This document shows positions 39,874-48,413 of a stretch of DNA of 64,000 nucleotides, piece after piece; positions within the stretch are counted from its first letter, which is position 1; every line of letters begins with the position of its first letter. The position numbers and the translations under genes were made by a program. The DNA is from Pyxidicoccus sp. MSG2 (GTDB lineage: Bacteria > Myxococcota > Myxococcia > Myxococcales > Myxococcaceae). The notes beneath the pieces are model-generated. The model did not search any database. It was not told the origin of the DNA and saw nothing but the letters and a program-made list of their open reading frames with translations. The stretch lies in assembly GCF_026626705.1 (NCBI RefSeq), contig NZ_JAPNKC010000001.1:8264001-8328000 (forward strand). The letters run 5' to 3'.

Positions 39874-42333
39874 CTACTTCTTCTTCGCGCGCTCCACCTT
39901 CAGCGTCCGGTCGCCGTGCGGCTTGCCGTGCGTGGTCTCGAAGCCCGCCACGTCCTCGTCGGCGACGAAGACGTACGCGTACGTGGGGCGCAGGTCCATG
40001 CGCACCACCTTGCCGGCGGGAGCCCCCGCGGCCTCGAGCGCGGCGGTGACGGCCGCCTCGTCCAGCCCGTCCTGGCGGCCCAGGCCCACCCACAGGCGCG
40101 TCTGGCCCGGCACGTCCGGCAGGGCGTCGCTCCTCGGACGGCGCTCCTCGCGGGCGCCGCGAGGGCGGTGGCGCTCCACCTTCAGCGGCTTCTCGCCGTG
40201 CGGCTTGCCGTTGAGGGCCTCGAAGGCCGGGGCGTCCGCCTCGGCCACGTAGGCGTAGCCGTAGGTGGGGCGCATCACGACCTTCAGCACCTTGCCCGCG
40301 GGCGCGCCCAGGGCCTCCAGCGCGGCGGGCAGCTTCGCCTCGTCCATGCCGTCATCGGTGCCCAGGTTCGTCCACAGCTTCGCCTCGCCGGGGGCCGCGT
40401 CCGGAGACGGGGGCGGGCGGGGCGCGGAGTCGCGCTCGGTGCGCGGCTTGCTGCGCTCCACGCGCAGCACCTTGGAGCCGTGCTGCTTGCCGTTGAGGGC
40501 CTCGAAGCCGGGCACGTCCTCTTCCGCGACGAAGACGTACGCGAAGGTGGGGCGCAATTCGGCGCGCACCATCTTCCCCAGCGGAGCGCCCGCGTCCTCC
40601 ATCGCCGTGGCGATGCTGCCCGGCCCGAGGCCATCCGCGGTGCCCAGGTTGACCCACAGCTTCACCTCGCCGGGGCCGGCCTCCAGCGCCGCCGCGCCAC
40701 GGGCACCCTCGCCGCGCTCACGGCGGGGCTCGTCCCGTCGGGGGCGCCGCTCGCGCTCCGGGGCCGCTTCCGCGCGCTCCGGCCGCTCGGTGCGCTCCGG
40801 CCGCTCGGCGCGGGGCGGACGCTCCCGGCGCTCCTCGCGGTCTCCACGCTCGCGCCGCTCTCCGCCGCGCTTGTCGCCGCGCCCGCCGCGACCGCTGTCG
40901 CGGCTCTCGAACTTGCGCTCCTGGGGAGGCTCGCGCCCCTCGGCCGCGAATTGCGCCGCCGCCTTCTCCATGCGCAGGTGGCTGAAGAAGTACTTCAGCA
41001 GGAAGGCGATGAGGTCTTCGGCGTCCGTGCGCGTCTTGAGCTGCGAGGCCAGCGGCAGGAAGCCCTCGAAGATGGAGGAGCCCGCCGCCTCGTGGATTTC
41101 GCGCACGTGGCGCTCGGTCCACAGCCGCATCGCCTCCTCGGGCGCCGGCATCTCGCGCATCTCGAACTTGATGCCGTACTTCTTCTCCAGCGTGGTGAAC
41201 GTCGCCAGCTCACGCCCGGAGAAGAGGTTGATGGCGGTGCCCTTGTTGCCGATGCGGCCGGTGCGGCCCACGCGGTGCAGGTACACCGCCGCGTCCTCCG
41301 GCAGCGAGTAGTTGATGACGTACTCCAGGCCGGAGATGTCGATGCCGCGCGCCGCGATGTCCGTGGCGACCATGAAGGCCACCTCGCCGCGCTTCACCTT
41401 GCCCATCACCCGCTCGCGCTCCTTCTGCGGCAGGTCTCCGTTGAGCAACTCCGCGTCGAAGCCGTTGCGGTTGAGCACCGCCGTCACCAGCGCCGTGTCG
41501 TCGCGGGTGTTGCAGAAGATGATGGCGTTCTGCGGCTCTTCCTTCTCCAGCACGTAGATGAGGTTGCGCGGCTTGGGGAAGGCGTCCGACACGTCGTAGC
41601 GGATGTGGTGGATGTGCTCCACCGTGAAGACGTCGCCGGACAGCAGCAGCGTCTCCGCGTTCGTCGTGTAGCGGGCGATGAGGTTCTGGATGTCGGTGGG
41701 GACGGTGGCGCTGAAGAGCAGCACCTGCCGGTTCTTCGGAAGGCGGTCGAGGATGCGGGTGACTTCCTCGTAGAAGCCCTGGTTGAGCATCTCGTCCGCT
41801 TCGTCCAGGACGGCGTGGTCACACCCGTCCAGCTTCAGGTTGCCGCGGTTGATGTGGTCGAAGACGCGGCCCGGGGTGCCGACGATGATGGGGGTGCCTT
41901 CCTCGAGCGCGTCCTCCTGCTGCTTCATGGAGGCGCCGCCGTAGATGGCCGCCACCTTCACGCCCTTGTACTTGGACAGCGTCCGCAACTCTTCCGCCAC
42001 CTGGATGGCCAGCTCGCGGGTGGGACAGAGGATGAGGGCGCGCACGCGCTTCTCGTCCGCGGGAATCTTCTCCAGCAGGGGCAGGCCGAAGGCGGCCGTC
42101 TTGCCGGTTCCCGTCTTGCTGCGGACGATGAGGTCTCGTCCTTCCATGGCCGGCTTGAAGGCGCGGGCCTGGACAGGGGTGGGGTTGGTATAGCCGACAT
42201 CCGCCAGCGCGCGGCGGAGGGGCTCGGAGAGGTTCATCTCGTCGAAGCCGATGTCCGCGACGTACTCGGCGGGACGGGTCGGGGCTTCGTCAGGTGCCGG
42301 GCTTCCCGGCATGGGCTCTTGGTTGTCGCTCAT
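39874..42333 (-). CDS. DEAD-box RNA helicase with three C-terminal DbpA-type RNA-binding domains
   Basis: An 819-residue ATP-dependent RNA helicase. The core (about 28-380) shows the Q-motif region PTPVQ 51-55, Walker A SKTGTGKT 72-79, DEAD 177-180, SAT 208-210 and HRVGRTGR 353-360. An Arg/Glu-rich linker spans about 471-545. Three homologous modules then follow at about 555-627, 649-723 and 742-816, each with LW[VT]NLG at its start, AP-GK, RPT[FY]-Y-[FY]V and HG-LKVER. DbpA normally has one such module, which binds 23S rRNA hairpin 92. Roles in ribosome assembly or cold adaptation are usual for the family. ATG 42333 is chosen; 42357 is also possible. Confidence 0.88.
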   Translation of the reverse strand: MSDNQEPMPGSPAPDEAPTRPAEYVADIGFDEMNLSEPLRRALADVGYTNPTPVQARAFKPAMEGRDLIVRSKTGTGKTAAFGLPLLEKIPADEKRVRALILCPTRELAIQVAEELRTLSKYKGVKVAAIYGGASMKQQEDALEEGTPIIVGTPGRVFDHINRGNLKLDGCDHAVLDEADEMLNQGFYEEVTRILDRLPKNRQVLLFSATVPTDIQNLIARYTTNAETLLLSGDVFTVEHIHHIRYDVSDAFPKPRNLIYVLEKEEPQNAIIFCNTRDDTALVTAVLNRNGFDAELLNGDLPQKERERVMGKVKRGEVAFMVATDIAARGIDISGLEYVINYSLPEDAAVYLHRVGRTGRIGNKGTAINLFSGRELATFTTLEKKYGIKFEMREMPAPEEAMRLWTERHVREIHEAAGSSIFEGFLPLASQLKTRTDAEDLIAFLLKYFFSHLRMEKAAAQFAAEGREPPQERKFESRDSGRGGRGDKRGGERRERGDREERRERPPRAERPERTERPERAEAAPERERRPRRDEPRRERGEGARGAAALEAGPGEVKLWVNLGTADGLGPGSIATAMEDAGAPLGKMVRAELRPTFAYVFVAEEDVPGFEALNGKQHGSKVLRVERSKPRTERDSAPRPPPSPDAAPGEAKLWTNLGTDDGMDEAKLPAALEALGAPAGKVLKVVMRPTYGYAYVAEADAPAFEALNGKPHGEKPLKVERHRPRGAREERRPRSDALPDVPGQTRLWVGLGRQDGLDEAAVTAALEAAGAPAGKVVRMDLRPTYAYVFVADEDVAGFETTHGKPHGDRTLKVERAKKK

Positions 42334-42401
42334 CAAGCATGGGCATAGCCCCTGCATTACCCTCTGGCAACAATCGCAGCACTTTGCTGTATGGAGCGCC
42401 C

Positions 42402-43508
42402 ATGGCGAATGGGAGGAAGAGAACCAAAGAAGCGACCCCCCGCTCTCGCGCGAAGCGCCCGGTCACCCCGGCCGTGGTCGACGCGGAAGGGGGCGACGCC
42501 CAGCCCGAGGAGGCCGAGGCGCAGGTCGACCCGGACGCCGTGGAGCCGGACCCGGCCGAACTGGCCGAGGTGGAGCCCGAGGTGGACGTGAGCGCCCCCC
42601 TCGTCCCCACCCGGGCCCTGGCCCGGGCGGAGTCGTCCAGCCTCACCACGAAGGACCCCCTCCAGGCCTACATGGCGGAGGTGCAGCGCCACCCCCTGCT
42701 GACGCGGGAGGAGGAGATGGCCCTCGCCCGGAAATACCGGGACACGGCGGACGTGGGGGCGGCCTACCGGCTGGTGGCCTCCAACCTGCGCCTGGTGGTC
42801 AAGCTGGCGCACGAGTACCACCGCAACCCGCTGTCCCTGCTGGACCTGGTCCAGGAGGGCAACATCGGGCTGATGCAGGCGGTGAAGAAGTACGACCCGG
42901 AGCGGGGCGTGAAGCTCAGCAGCTACGCCGCGTGGTGGATTCGGGCCTACATCCTCCGCTACATCATGGACAACTGGAAGATGGTGAAGCTGGGGACCAC
43001 CGAGGCCCAGCGCAAGCTCTTCTTCAAGCTGCGCCAGGAGCAGGAGAAGCTCATCTCCCAGGGCTTCGAGGCCAGCCCCAAGCTGCTGGCGGAGCGGCTC
43101 AACGTCTCCGAGCAGGACGTGGTGGAGATGGACCAGCGGCTGGGGCACGACGAGATGTCCATCGACGCGCCGCTGCGCGGGGACGAGGACTCCGGCGCGA
43201 CGCGCGCGGACCGCTACCTGCCCTCGGGCGCCATGGCCGTCGACGAGCGGCTCGGCGCCGAGCAGCTCAAGGCCCTCTTCCGCGACAAGCTGGCCGAGTT
43301 CGCCCGCACGCTGGAGGGCAAGGAGCGCTACATCTTCGAGAACCGGCTCACCTCCGACGAGCCCCTCACCCTCCAGGACATCGGCGACAAGTACGGCGTC
43401 AGCCGCGAGCGCGCCCGGCAGATCGAGGCCGCCCTCATCAACCGGATGCGCGAGTTCATGCGCGAGCACATCCCCGACTTCGACCTGGTGGCGACCCCCA
43501 AGGCCTGA
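42402..43508 (+). CDS. RpoH-type (sigma-32-like) RNA polymerase sigma factor
   Basis: A 368-residue sigma-70-family factor. An acidic, disordered N-terminal extension (about 1-80) precedes region 1.2 (DPLQAYMAEVQRHPLLTREEE), region 2 (NLRLVVKLAHEYHRNPLSLLDLVQEGNIGLMQAVKKYDP, SSYAAWWIRAYILRYI), the RpoH box QRKLFFKLRQEQ near residue 205, region 3, and region 4 with TLQDIGDKYGVSRERARQIEAALI. The RpoH box places it with heat-shock-type sigma factors; myxobacteria carry several (SigB/C/D/E types) linked to development and stress. ATG 42402 fits; earlier in-frame starts overlap the helicase promoter. It is divergent from the DEAD-box helicase with a 68-base gap. Confidence 0.88.
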   Translation: MANGRKRTKEATPRSRAKRPVTPAVVDAEGGDAQPEEAEAQVDPDAVEPDPAELAEVEPEVDVSAPLVPTRALARAESSSLTTKDPLQAYMAEVQRHPLLTREEEMALARKYRDTADVGAAYRLVASNLRLVVKLAHEYHRNPLSLLDLVQEGNIGLMQAVKKYDPERGVKLSSYAAWWIRAYILRYIMDNWKMVKLGTTEAQRKLFFKLRQEQEKLISQGFEASPKLLAERLNVSEQDVVEMDQRLGHDEMSIDAPLRGDEDSGATRADRYLPSGAMAVDERLGAEQLKALFRDKLAEFARTLEGKERYIFENRLTSDEPLTLQDIGDKYGVSRERARQIEAALINRMREFMREHIPDFDLVATPKA

Positions 43509-43645
43509 CGGGCCCGCCGGGAGGCAGGGGCTCGGAGGCCAGGCGGGCATTCCCCGAAAGCCGGGAGCCCCTGGGATACATGGCCGGACGGCGGCGATAT
43601 GCTGTCCGTCCGGCACCGTTCATCTCCGACCCCAGGGGGCCCCTC

Positions 43646-44194
43646 ATGCACCGCTTCACCCGCACCGCGGGACTGTGTCTCGCCATCGCCACGCTGGCGC
43701 TCGCCGGCTGCTCCAACACGTTCCGGCACAACTACATGCGCGACCAGGCGTCGCACCACGTCTACCGGAAGGAGCTGGTGGAAATCTGGCCGGCGGTGCA
43801 CCAGGAGCTGAAGGAGCGGGGCCTCTCGTGGCGGGAGAACCCGGGCGTCTTCGTGCTGGAGACGGAGTGGCGGGAGTCGGGGGGCGGCACGCTGGGCCCC
43901 ACCACCTCCTCGCGCTTCCTCGTGGAGGGCCTCCGGCTGGCCAATGGCGGCGTCAGCCTGCGGGTGACGCGGCTGGACCGCACCTCGCAGTCCATTGGCG
44001 TGGGCTACACGGATGGCGTGGTGCGAAACAGCCGGGAGCGCGCCGCGGCCGCCAACGGCAGCACCGCCAGCGGCTCGCTGCCCACGGAGAATCGCTCCTC
44101 GCGGGACACGGAGCTGGAGCTGGCGCTGCTCCAACGCATCGACCCGGAGGGGGCGGCGAAGCTGGAGGCGGACGCGAAGTCCGCCCACCCCTGA
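43646..44194 (+). CDS. hypothetical lipoprotein
   Basis: A 182-residue protein with a lipoprotein signal peptide and lipobox LAGC (Cys at about residue 22). The mature part starts with SNTFRHNYMRD, and a mixed alpha/beta region to about residue 125 ends in a Ser/Asn-rich stretch (AAANGSTASGSLPTENRSS). It should be anchored to a membrane in the periplasm. No named family is recognised. It stands 137 bases after the sigma-factor gene with a gap of low character in between, and its stop lies 4 bases from the convergent ketosynthase. Confidence 0.72.
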   Translation: MHRFTRTAGLCLAIATLALAGCSNTFRHNYMRDQASHHVYRKELVEIWPAVHQELKERGLSWRENPGVFVLETEWRESGGGTLGPTTSSRFLVEGLRLANGGVSLRVTRLDRTSQSIGVGYTDGVVRNSRERAAAANGSTASGSLPTENRSSRDTELELALLQRIDPEGAAKLEADAKSAHP

Positions 44195-44198
44195 GCGG

Positions 44199-45764
44199 CT
44201 ACTTCCAGGGCCGCGAAATCACGCAGGCGTTGATGCCACCCACGCCCATGGACAGCTTGCCCGCGCAGCCCGCGGGCGTGGCCACCGCCTCGTCGAAGAC
44301 GAAGCGGCCATGGACGCGGGAAATCTGCTTGTTGAGCTCCGCCTGCTTCAGCGGCGTGGGGAACACCTTGCCGCTGCCGTAGCCCAGGTACTGGGCCGTC
44401 AGCTCCCAGCCGCCGCCCGCGGACATGCCGTGGCCGAAAGTCCCCTTGCGCGCGGTAATCAGCACCGTCTCCGGCAGCACGTCCCGCAGGTTCTGCACCT
44501 CCAGGAAGTCACCCGGGGTGGCGGTGGCGTGCAAATCCCAGCTGCCCACGTCCTGGGGCGTGAGGCCGGCGCCGGCCAGCGCCTCGCGGATGGCCAGCGT
44601 GGGGCCTTCCTTGGACGGGGTGATGATGTGGTCCGCGTCGGCGGTGACGCCCACGGCCACGGGCTCCATGCCCAGCGGCTTGAAGCCCTTGGACAGGAAG
44701 TGCTCCAAATCCCCCAGCACCCAGACGACGGAGCCGCCGGCGATGTGCGTGCCGCGCAGCGCGGTGAGGGGCTTGGAGACGGCGGCGTCCGCGGAGATGA
44801 CGCGGGCGTTGTAGAAGCCGCCCACGACGAGCGGGGTGGGCGGCGGGTCCGTCATCCCCATGACAACGGCCTTGGCCTGGCCCAGCTGGATGGCGTTGAT
44901 GGCCAGCCGCAGGCCGTAGCCGAAGGACGAGCACGCGGCCACCGGGGCGAACGTCATGCCGGTGATGCGCCCCATCATCGAAATCTGCGAGGCCGGCGTG
45001 TTGTGGATGTTCCACAGCACGTTGGAGGAGACGGCGTTCCATGGCGGCTCCGGCGACATCCACTTCTTCTGCAGCCGGGCGTTGCGGGTGCGCTTCTCCT
45101 TGATGACGGCCAGCTTGGCGGACTCGACGTCGCCCTCGTCCGGCACGCCAATGGCTTCGATGTCGCGCAGCTCCGTCAGGTACTCGCGCAGCTCGGGGGA
45201 GCGGCCGGCCCAGAAGTGCCACCACGCGTCCTCGGCCTCGTCGCGCGTGGCCTCTTCGACGGTGGAGGGCTCCGGGGGCAGGCCGGGCAGCGGCTCGCGC
45301 GTCTCCAGCCACTGGCGCAAAGCGGCGTTGCGCTCCGGGGCGGACCAGAAGCGGTCCCACCGGCGCTGCGCGCGGTACAAGTCGAGGGAGATGGACTGGA
45401 TGGTGGGTAGGTCACCCAGGCCGGTGCCCACATAGACGTGGGCGCGGGGCCCCAGCGCCTGCAGCTCCTGCTCCAGCCCCGGGTTCTGCTGGAGCGACTG
45501 GATGAACGCGCCGATGGCGAACTGCGTCGGCTGGCCCATCTTCCGCTCGAGCTGGGAGAAGCGGCTGCCGGGGAAGCGCGCGTCAATCCACGGCTTGTAG
45601 TCGGCCAGCTCGAACTCCGGCATGCCGACGAGGAAGTTGTCCGGCCCGAAGCCGTTGAAGGGGGACAGCCAGCTTTCCGAGGACGTGAGGTTACGCTCGA
45701 AAGCTTCGATGTTCCTGGACTTGGGGGCGACGACGCCCCAGCCGAAGATGCCAACTCTGCGCAC
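44199..45764 (-). CDS. beta-ketoacyl synthase-like protein with a large insertion
   Basis: A 521-residue thiolase-fold ketosynthase. The catalytic triad can be placed: Cys278 in APVAACSSFGYGL, His412 in DLHATATPGD and His445 in GTFGHGMSAGGGWEL. The protein is about 100 residues longer than FabF. The excess lies at about 125-245 as a polar, tryptophan-rich helical insertion (for example RRWDRFWSAPE and AWWHFWAGRSPELR). The region before the cysteine (QISMMGRITGMTFAPVA) is KAS-like. There is no acyl-carrier protein, malonyl transferase or reductase nearby, so its partner pathway is unknown. It lies just downstream of the duplicated-domain membrane protein on the same strand. Confidence 0.75.
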   Translation of the reverse strand: MRRVGIFGWGVVAPKSRNIEAFERNLTSSESWLSPFNGFGPDNFLVGMPEFELADYKPWIDARFPGSRFSQLERKMGQPTQFAIGAFIQSLQQNPGLEQELQALGPRAHVYVGTGLGDLPTIQSISLDLYRAQRRWDRFWSAPERNAALRQWLETREPLPGLPPEPSTVEEATRDEAEDAWWHFWAGRSPELREYLTELRDIEAIGVPDEGDVESAKLAVIKEKRTRNARLQKKWMSPEPPWNAVSSNVLWNIHNTPASQISMMGRITGMTFAPVAACSSFGYGLRLAINAIQLGQAKAVVMGMTDPPPTPLVVGGFYNARVISADAAVSKPLTALRGTHIAGGSVVWVLGDLEHFLSKGFKPLGMEPVAVGVTADADHIITPSKEGPTLAIREALAGAGLTPQDVGSWDLHATATPGDFLEVQNLRDVLPETVLITARKGTFGHGMSAGGGWELTAQYLGYGSGKVFPTPLKQAELNKQISRVHGRFVFDEAVATPAGCAGKLSMGVGGINACVISRPWK

Positions 45765-45782
45765 GTGAGGCTTTCCTTGCCG

Positions 45783-47231
45783 CTAGGGGGAGAGCGGCTC
45801 GATTTTCAGATTGTCGAAGTGCACGCGGGTCTTCCAACCCGAGAACCCGAAGAACTGGTTGCGCGCGCCCTCCAGCGGGGCGGAGTCCTGGAGGGTGAGG
45901 AAGGGCTGGCCATCCAGCTCCCACGCGATGTGGCCGCCGCGGCGGGTAATCTTGAAGTGGTGATGCTTGCCCGGCACCACCACCTGGCCGTCGCGCAGCG
46001 CGCGGTCGGGGGTGTGCTCGGTCTGCCGGGCGATGGCGGACTGGGTGTTGCGCCAGCCGCCGAGGATGAAGACGTAGCCGGTGGCGGTGTACTGCAGGCG
46101 CAGGTCGCCCGCGTAGAAGGAGCGGCCGTCGCCCCAGGCCTCCACCTTGATGTCGCCCTCGGGGCTGTCCGACCAGGCGTCGAACTCAATCGTCGCGTTG
46201 GCGGGGATGGGCTGCTTCAGCCACACGGGGCGGTTGTGGATGAGCTCCACCACCAGCGCGCCGTCCTCCAGCTTCGTCGCGGAGGGGTTGGTGACGTTCC
46301 ACGCGTCGCCCAGCGTGGCGCGGTTGAAGTCGTCCGCGTAGGGGCCGGGCGGCGGCAGGGGCGCGGCGGCCACGGGGGCGGCGGCGGCCAGCCGGTCCGG
46401 CGTGTCCACGCGCAGGTTGTCGAAGAAGATTTGAGACTCGTTGCCGGAAAGGCCCAGCCTGTCGTTGCCGGGGCCCTTGAGGGGCAGCGGGTCATCCAGC
46501 TCGAGCATGAGCTGGCCGTCGATGCTCCACTTGAGCTTCTGGCCGCGCCGCTCGACGCGCCAGTGGTACGTGCGGCCCGCCTGCACCGGCGTGCCGCGCG
46601 CTTCCACGCGCACCCGGGTGTCTTCGTCGTAGACGCCGGAGGCCACCAGGTCGGCCGTCCCGTCGCCGCGGCTGGCGCGGCGCTTGAGGGCGTCCATGCT
46701 GGGGGCGCCCACGTCCTTGCGGGCGATGACGGACAGGGAGTTGTTCCACCCGCCGTGCACCAGCACGTAGCCCGAGGCCGGGTCCATGCCGTCGCCGAAA
46801 ATCTCCAGCCGCACGTCACCCTCCGGGAACTCGGAGCGGACGTCGAACTCGACGGCCACGTCGTCCGGCAGCGGGGCCTGGAGCCAGAGCGGGTTGTTCT
46901 TCACGCCCGGGGCGAGCAACGCCCCGTCCACGGTGCGCCAGAAGCCGCCGGTGGAGAAGAAGTCGCGCTTCACCACGGCCGGGTCCGAGAAGTCCTGGGA
47001 GTAGGGCACCGCGGCCGTCACGTCGGCGCGGCCCCGGATGAGGGCGTGGTGGATGAGGGGGAACTGGATGAGGAGGATGATGCCGGCGAGCAGGAACCAG
47101 CCACGACGGGACATCCCCTGCGGCTTCACCCACACATCAGAAGACACGGGAGCTTCCTGTCCGGGCGCGGGCTCCGGGGGGGGCTCCTGCGGCTTCTCCT
47201 TGTCCTTGTCCTTGCGCCTGACCTGGCCCAT
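45783..47231 (-). CDS. membrane-anchored protein with two tandem jelly-roll (LamG/DUF1080-like) domains
   Basis: A 482-residue protein. A cytoplasmic Lys/Pro-rich head (1-45) is followed by one transmembrane helix (about 45-65: FLLAGIILLIQFPLI). Two homologous extracytoplasmic domains follow at about 80-285 and 310-480. Each has [AE]VEFD or TIEFD, SPEGDIKVEAWGDG or FPEGDVRLEIFGDG, a GGW[NR]N loop, a WxxDGQ strand and a FDNL end. The fold resembles LamG/3-keto-disaccharide hydrolase domains that bind or cut glycans. No catalytic residues can be named. It lies 18 bases upstream of the ketosynthase on the same strand, so the two are probably co-transcribed. Confidence 0.7.
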   Translation of the reverse strand: MGQVRRKDKDKEKPQEPPPEPAPGQEAPVSSDVWVKPQGMSRRGWFLLAGIILLIQFPLIHHALIRGRADVTAAVPYSQDFSDPAVVKRDFFSTGGFWRTVDGALLAPGVKNNPLWLQAPLPDDVAVEFDVRSEFPEGDVRLEIFGDGMDPASGYVLVHGGWNNSLSVIARKDVGAPSMDALKRRASRGDGTADLVASGVYDEDTRVRVEARGTPVQAGRTYHWRVERRGQKLKWSIDGQLMLELDDPLPLKGPGNDRLGLSGNESQIFFDNLRVDTPDRLAAAAPVAAAPLPPPGPYADDFNRATLGDAWNVTNPSATKLEDGALVVELIHNRPVWLKQPIPANATIEFDAWSDSPEGDIKVEAWGDGRSFYAGDLRLQYTATGYVFILGGWRNTQSAIARQTEHTPDRALRDGQVVVPGKHHHFKITRRGGHIAWELDGQPFLTLQDSAPLEGARNQFFGFSGWKTRVHFDNLKIEPLSP

Positions 47232-47316
47232 CAGTCCTTTACGGGGGGATTCCGGGGGGAAAGGCGGCGGAATGTACGCGCCAGGGAGGTGGACGTAAAG
47301 CGCGCCGCGGTCGGGG

Positions 47317-48024
47317 CTACTTGACCCCCCAGCGCTTCTCGAGCGCCCGCTGCTCCGCCTGGCGCTGCTTCAGCCGCTCGCGCTCGGCGCTCTGCTTGTC
47401 CGCATCCTCGGGCGAGGGACGGACGGCCAGTTGGTACACCGCGCCGGCGATGGCGAAGAGGCCCGCCGCGACGATGACGCCCCACGGGCGGCTGGCCACG
47501 GCGGCCACCAGTCCGCCGAACTGGTGCAGCGCCGCGAGCGCGCCGATGACGAGCACCCATGCGCCCACCGACGACGCGACGAGCGTGGCCACCACGCGAT
47601 GCAGCAGCGCGCCCACCAGTCCGCCGATGATGAAGCCCGGCGCGAAGCCCAGCAGGAAGTCCTGGGGCCCGGCAATCTGCCCGGCGACCAGGCCCAGCGG
47701 CACGCCCAGGCCCACGAAGGTGATGGCCGGGGGGAAGAGGAAGCCCAGCGCCAGCAGCACCGCCGCGACGATGGTGGGCAGCCTCGGCACCACCTCCGGC
47801 ATGCCGAGCTTCGTGGTGACGATGCCGGTGCACCACACGCCCAAGAGCGCGCCGAGGGGCCCCGCGAGCACGCGAAATATCCGCCCGCCACCCGCCAGCA
47901 GCAACGTCACCCCGACGACACAGCAGATGATGCCGGCCCACATGGGCAGCAGCCGGTAGATGCCCACCCAGCCCGAGGGGTTGAACGTCTCGTACGCCCT
48001 GAGGGCCTGGAGAAGGCCTTCCAT
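47317..48024 (-). CDS. multi-pass membrane protein (TMEM198/DUF4203-like)
   Basis: A 235-residue integral membrane protein. About seven hydrophobic segments fill residues 20-205 (AGIICCVVGVTLLLAGG, LGALLGVWC, PTIVAAVLLALGFLFPP, LLGFAPGFIIGGLVGALL and others), with many small-residue GxxxG contacts. A charged C-terminal tail of about 30 residues (SAERERLKQRQAEQRALEKRW) should be cytoplasmic. It resembles TMEM198/DUF4203 proteins in pattern. ATG 48024 is preceded by a GGAG-like run; upstream in-frame sequence is not coding. Its function is unknown, and it shares the strand with a small tail-anchored protein. Confidence 0.65.
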   Translation of the reverse strand: MEGLLQALRAYETFNPSGWVGIYRLLPMWAGIICCVVGVTLLLAGGGRIFRVLAGPLGALLGVWCTGIVTTKLGMPEVVPRLPTIVAAVLLALGFLFPPAITFVGLGVPLGLVAGQIAGPQDFLLGFAPGFIIGGLVGALLHRVVATLVASSVGAWVLVIGALAALHQFGGLVAAVASRPWGVIVAAGLFAIAGAVYQLAVRPSPEDADKQSAERERLKQRQAEQRALEKRWGVK

Positions 48025-48092
48025 GACTTGGGTCTCCTTGCTTCTGCGATGCGAAGCGGTGCGCGTCCGGAACGGGACGCGCGCTGATGAGC

Positions 48093-48356
48093 TTACGCGT
48101 AACGGGACAGCGCGAGCACCACCAGCACGACGAGGATGGCGGCGCCCAGCAGGGCGAAGCCGAACAGGTGGCGGGGCGTGGAGGTGCGCCGGAGCAGTTC
48201 CTCGGCCTCGGCCCGGTCCTCGGGGGAGGGGTTCTGGGCCAGGATGCGCTCGGCGTCCCGCCGGGCCCCGGCCACGTCGCCGGCCTCCTTGCGGGCCCAG
48301 GCGGCCCTCACGTCCGCCGAGCCGGGGTCCGGGGGCGTCTGTCCGCCTTTTGCCAT
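48093..48356 (-). CDS. small tail-anchored protein with TPR-like helices
   Basis: An 87-residue protein. A polar helical part (ADVRAAWARKEAGDVAGARRDAERIL and SPEDRAEAEELLRR) has the shape of one tetratricopeptide unit. A single C-terminal transmembrane segment (FGFALLGAAILVVLVVLALS) ends three residues from the C-terminus. It would be anchored with its helical part in the cytoplasm. It lies upstream of the multi-pass membrane protein on the same strand and divergent from the DUF4159 gene across 57 bases. No family name can be given. Confidence 0.65.
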   Translation of the reverse strand: MAKGGQTPPDPGSADVRAAWARKEAGDVAGARRDAERILAQNPSPEDRAEAEELLRRTSTPRHLFGFALLGAAILVVLVVLALSRYA

Positions 48357-48413
48357 GGGGGCCTTCTATACCGGGGAATGCGAGTACCCGTCGACGGTAT
48401 ATAGGAACGCTCC

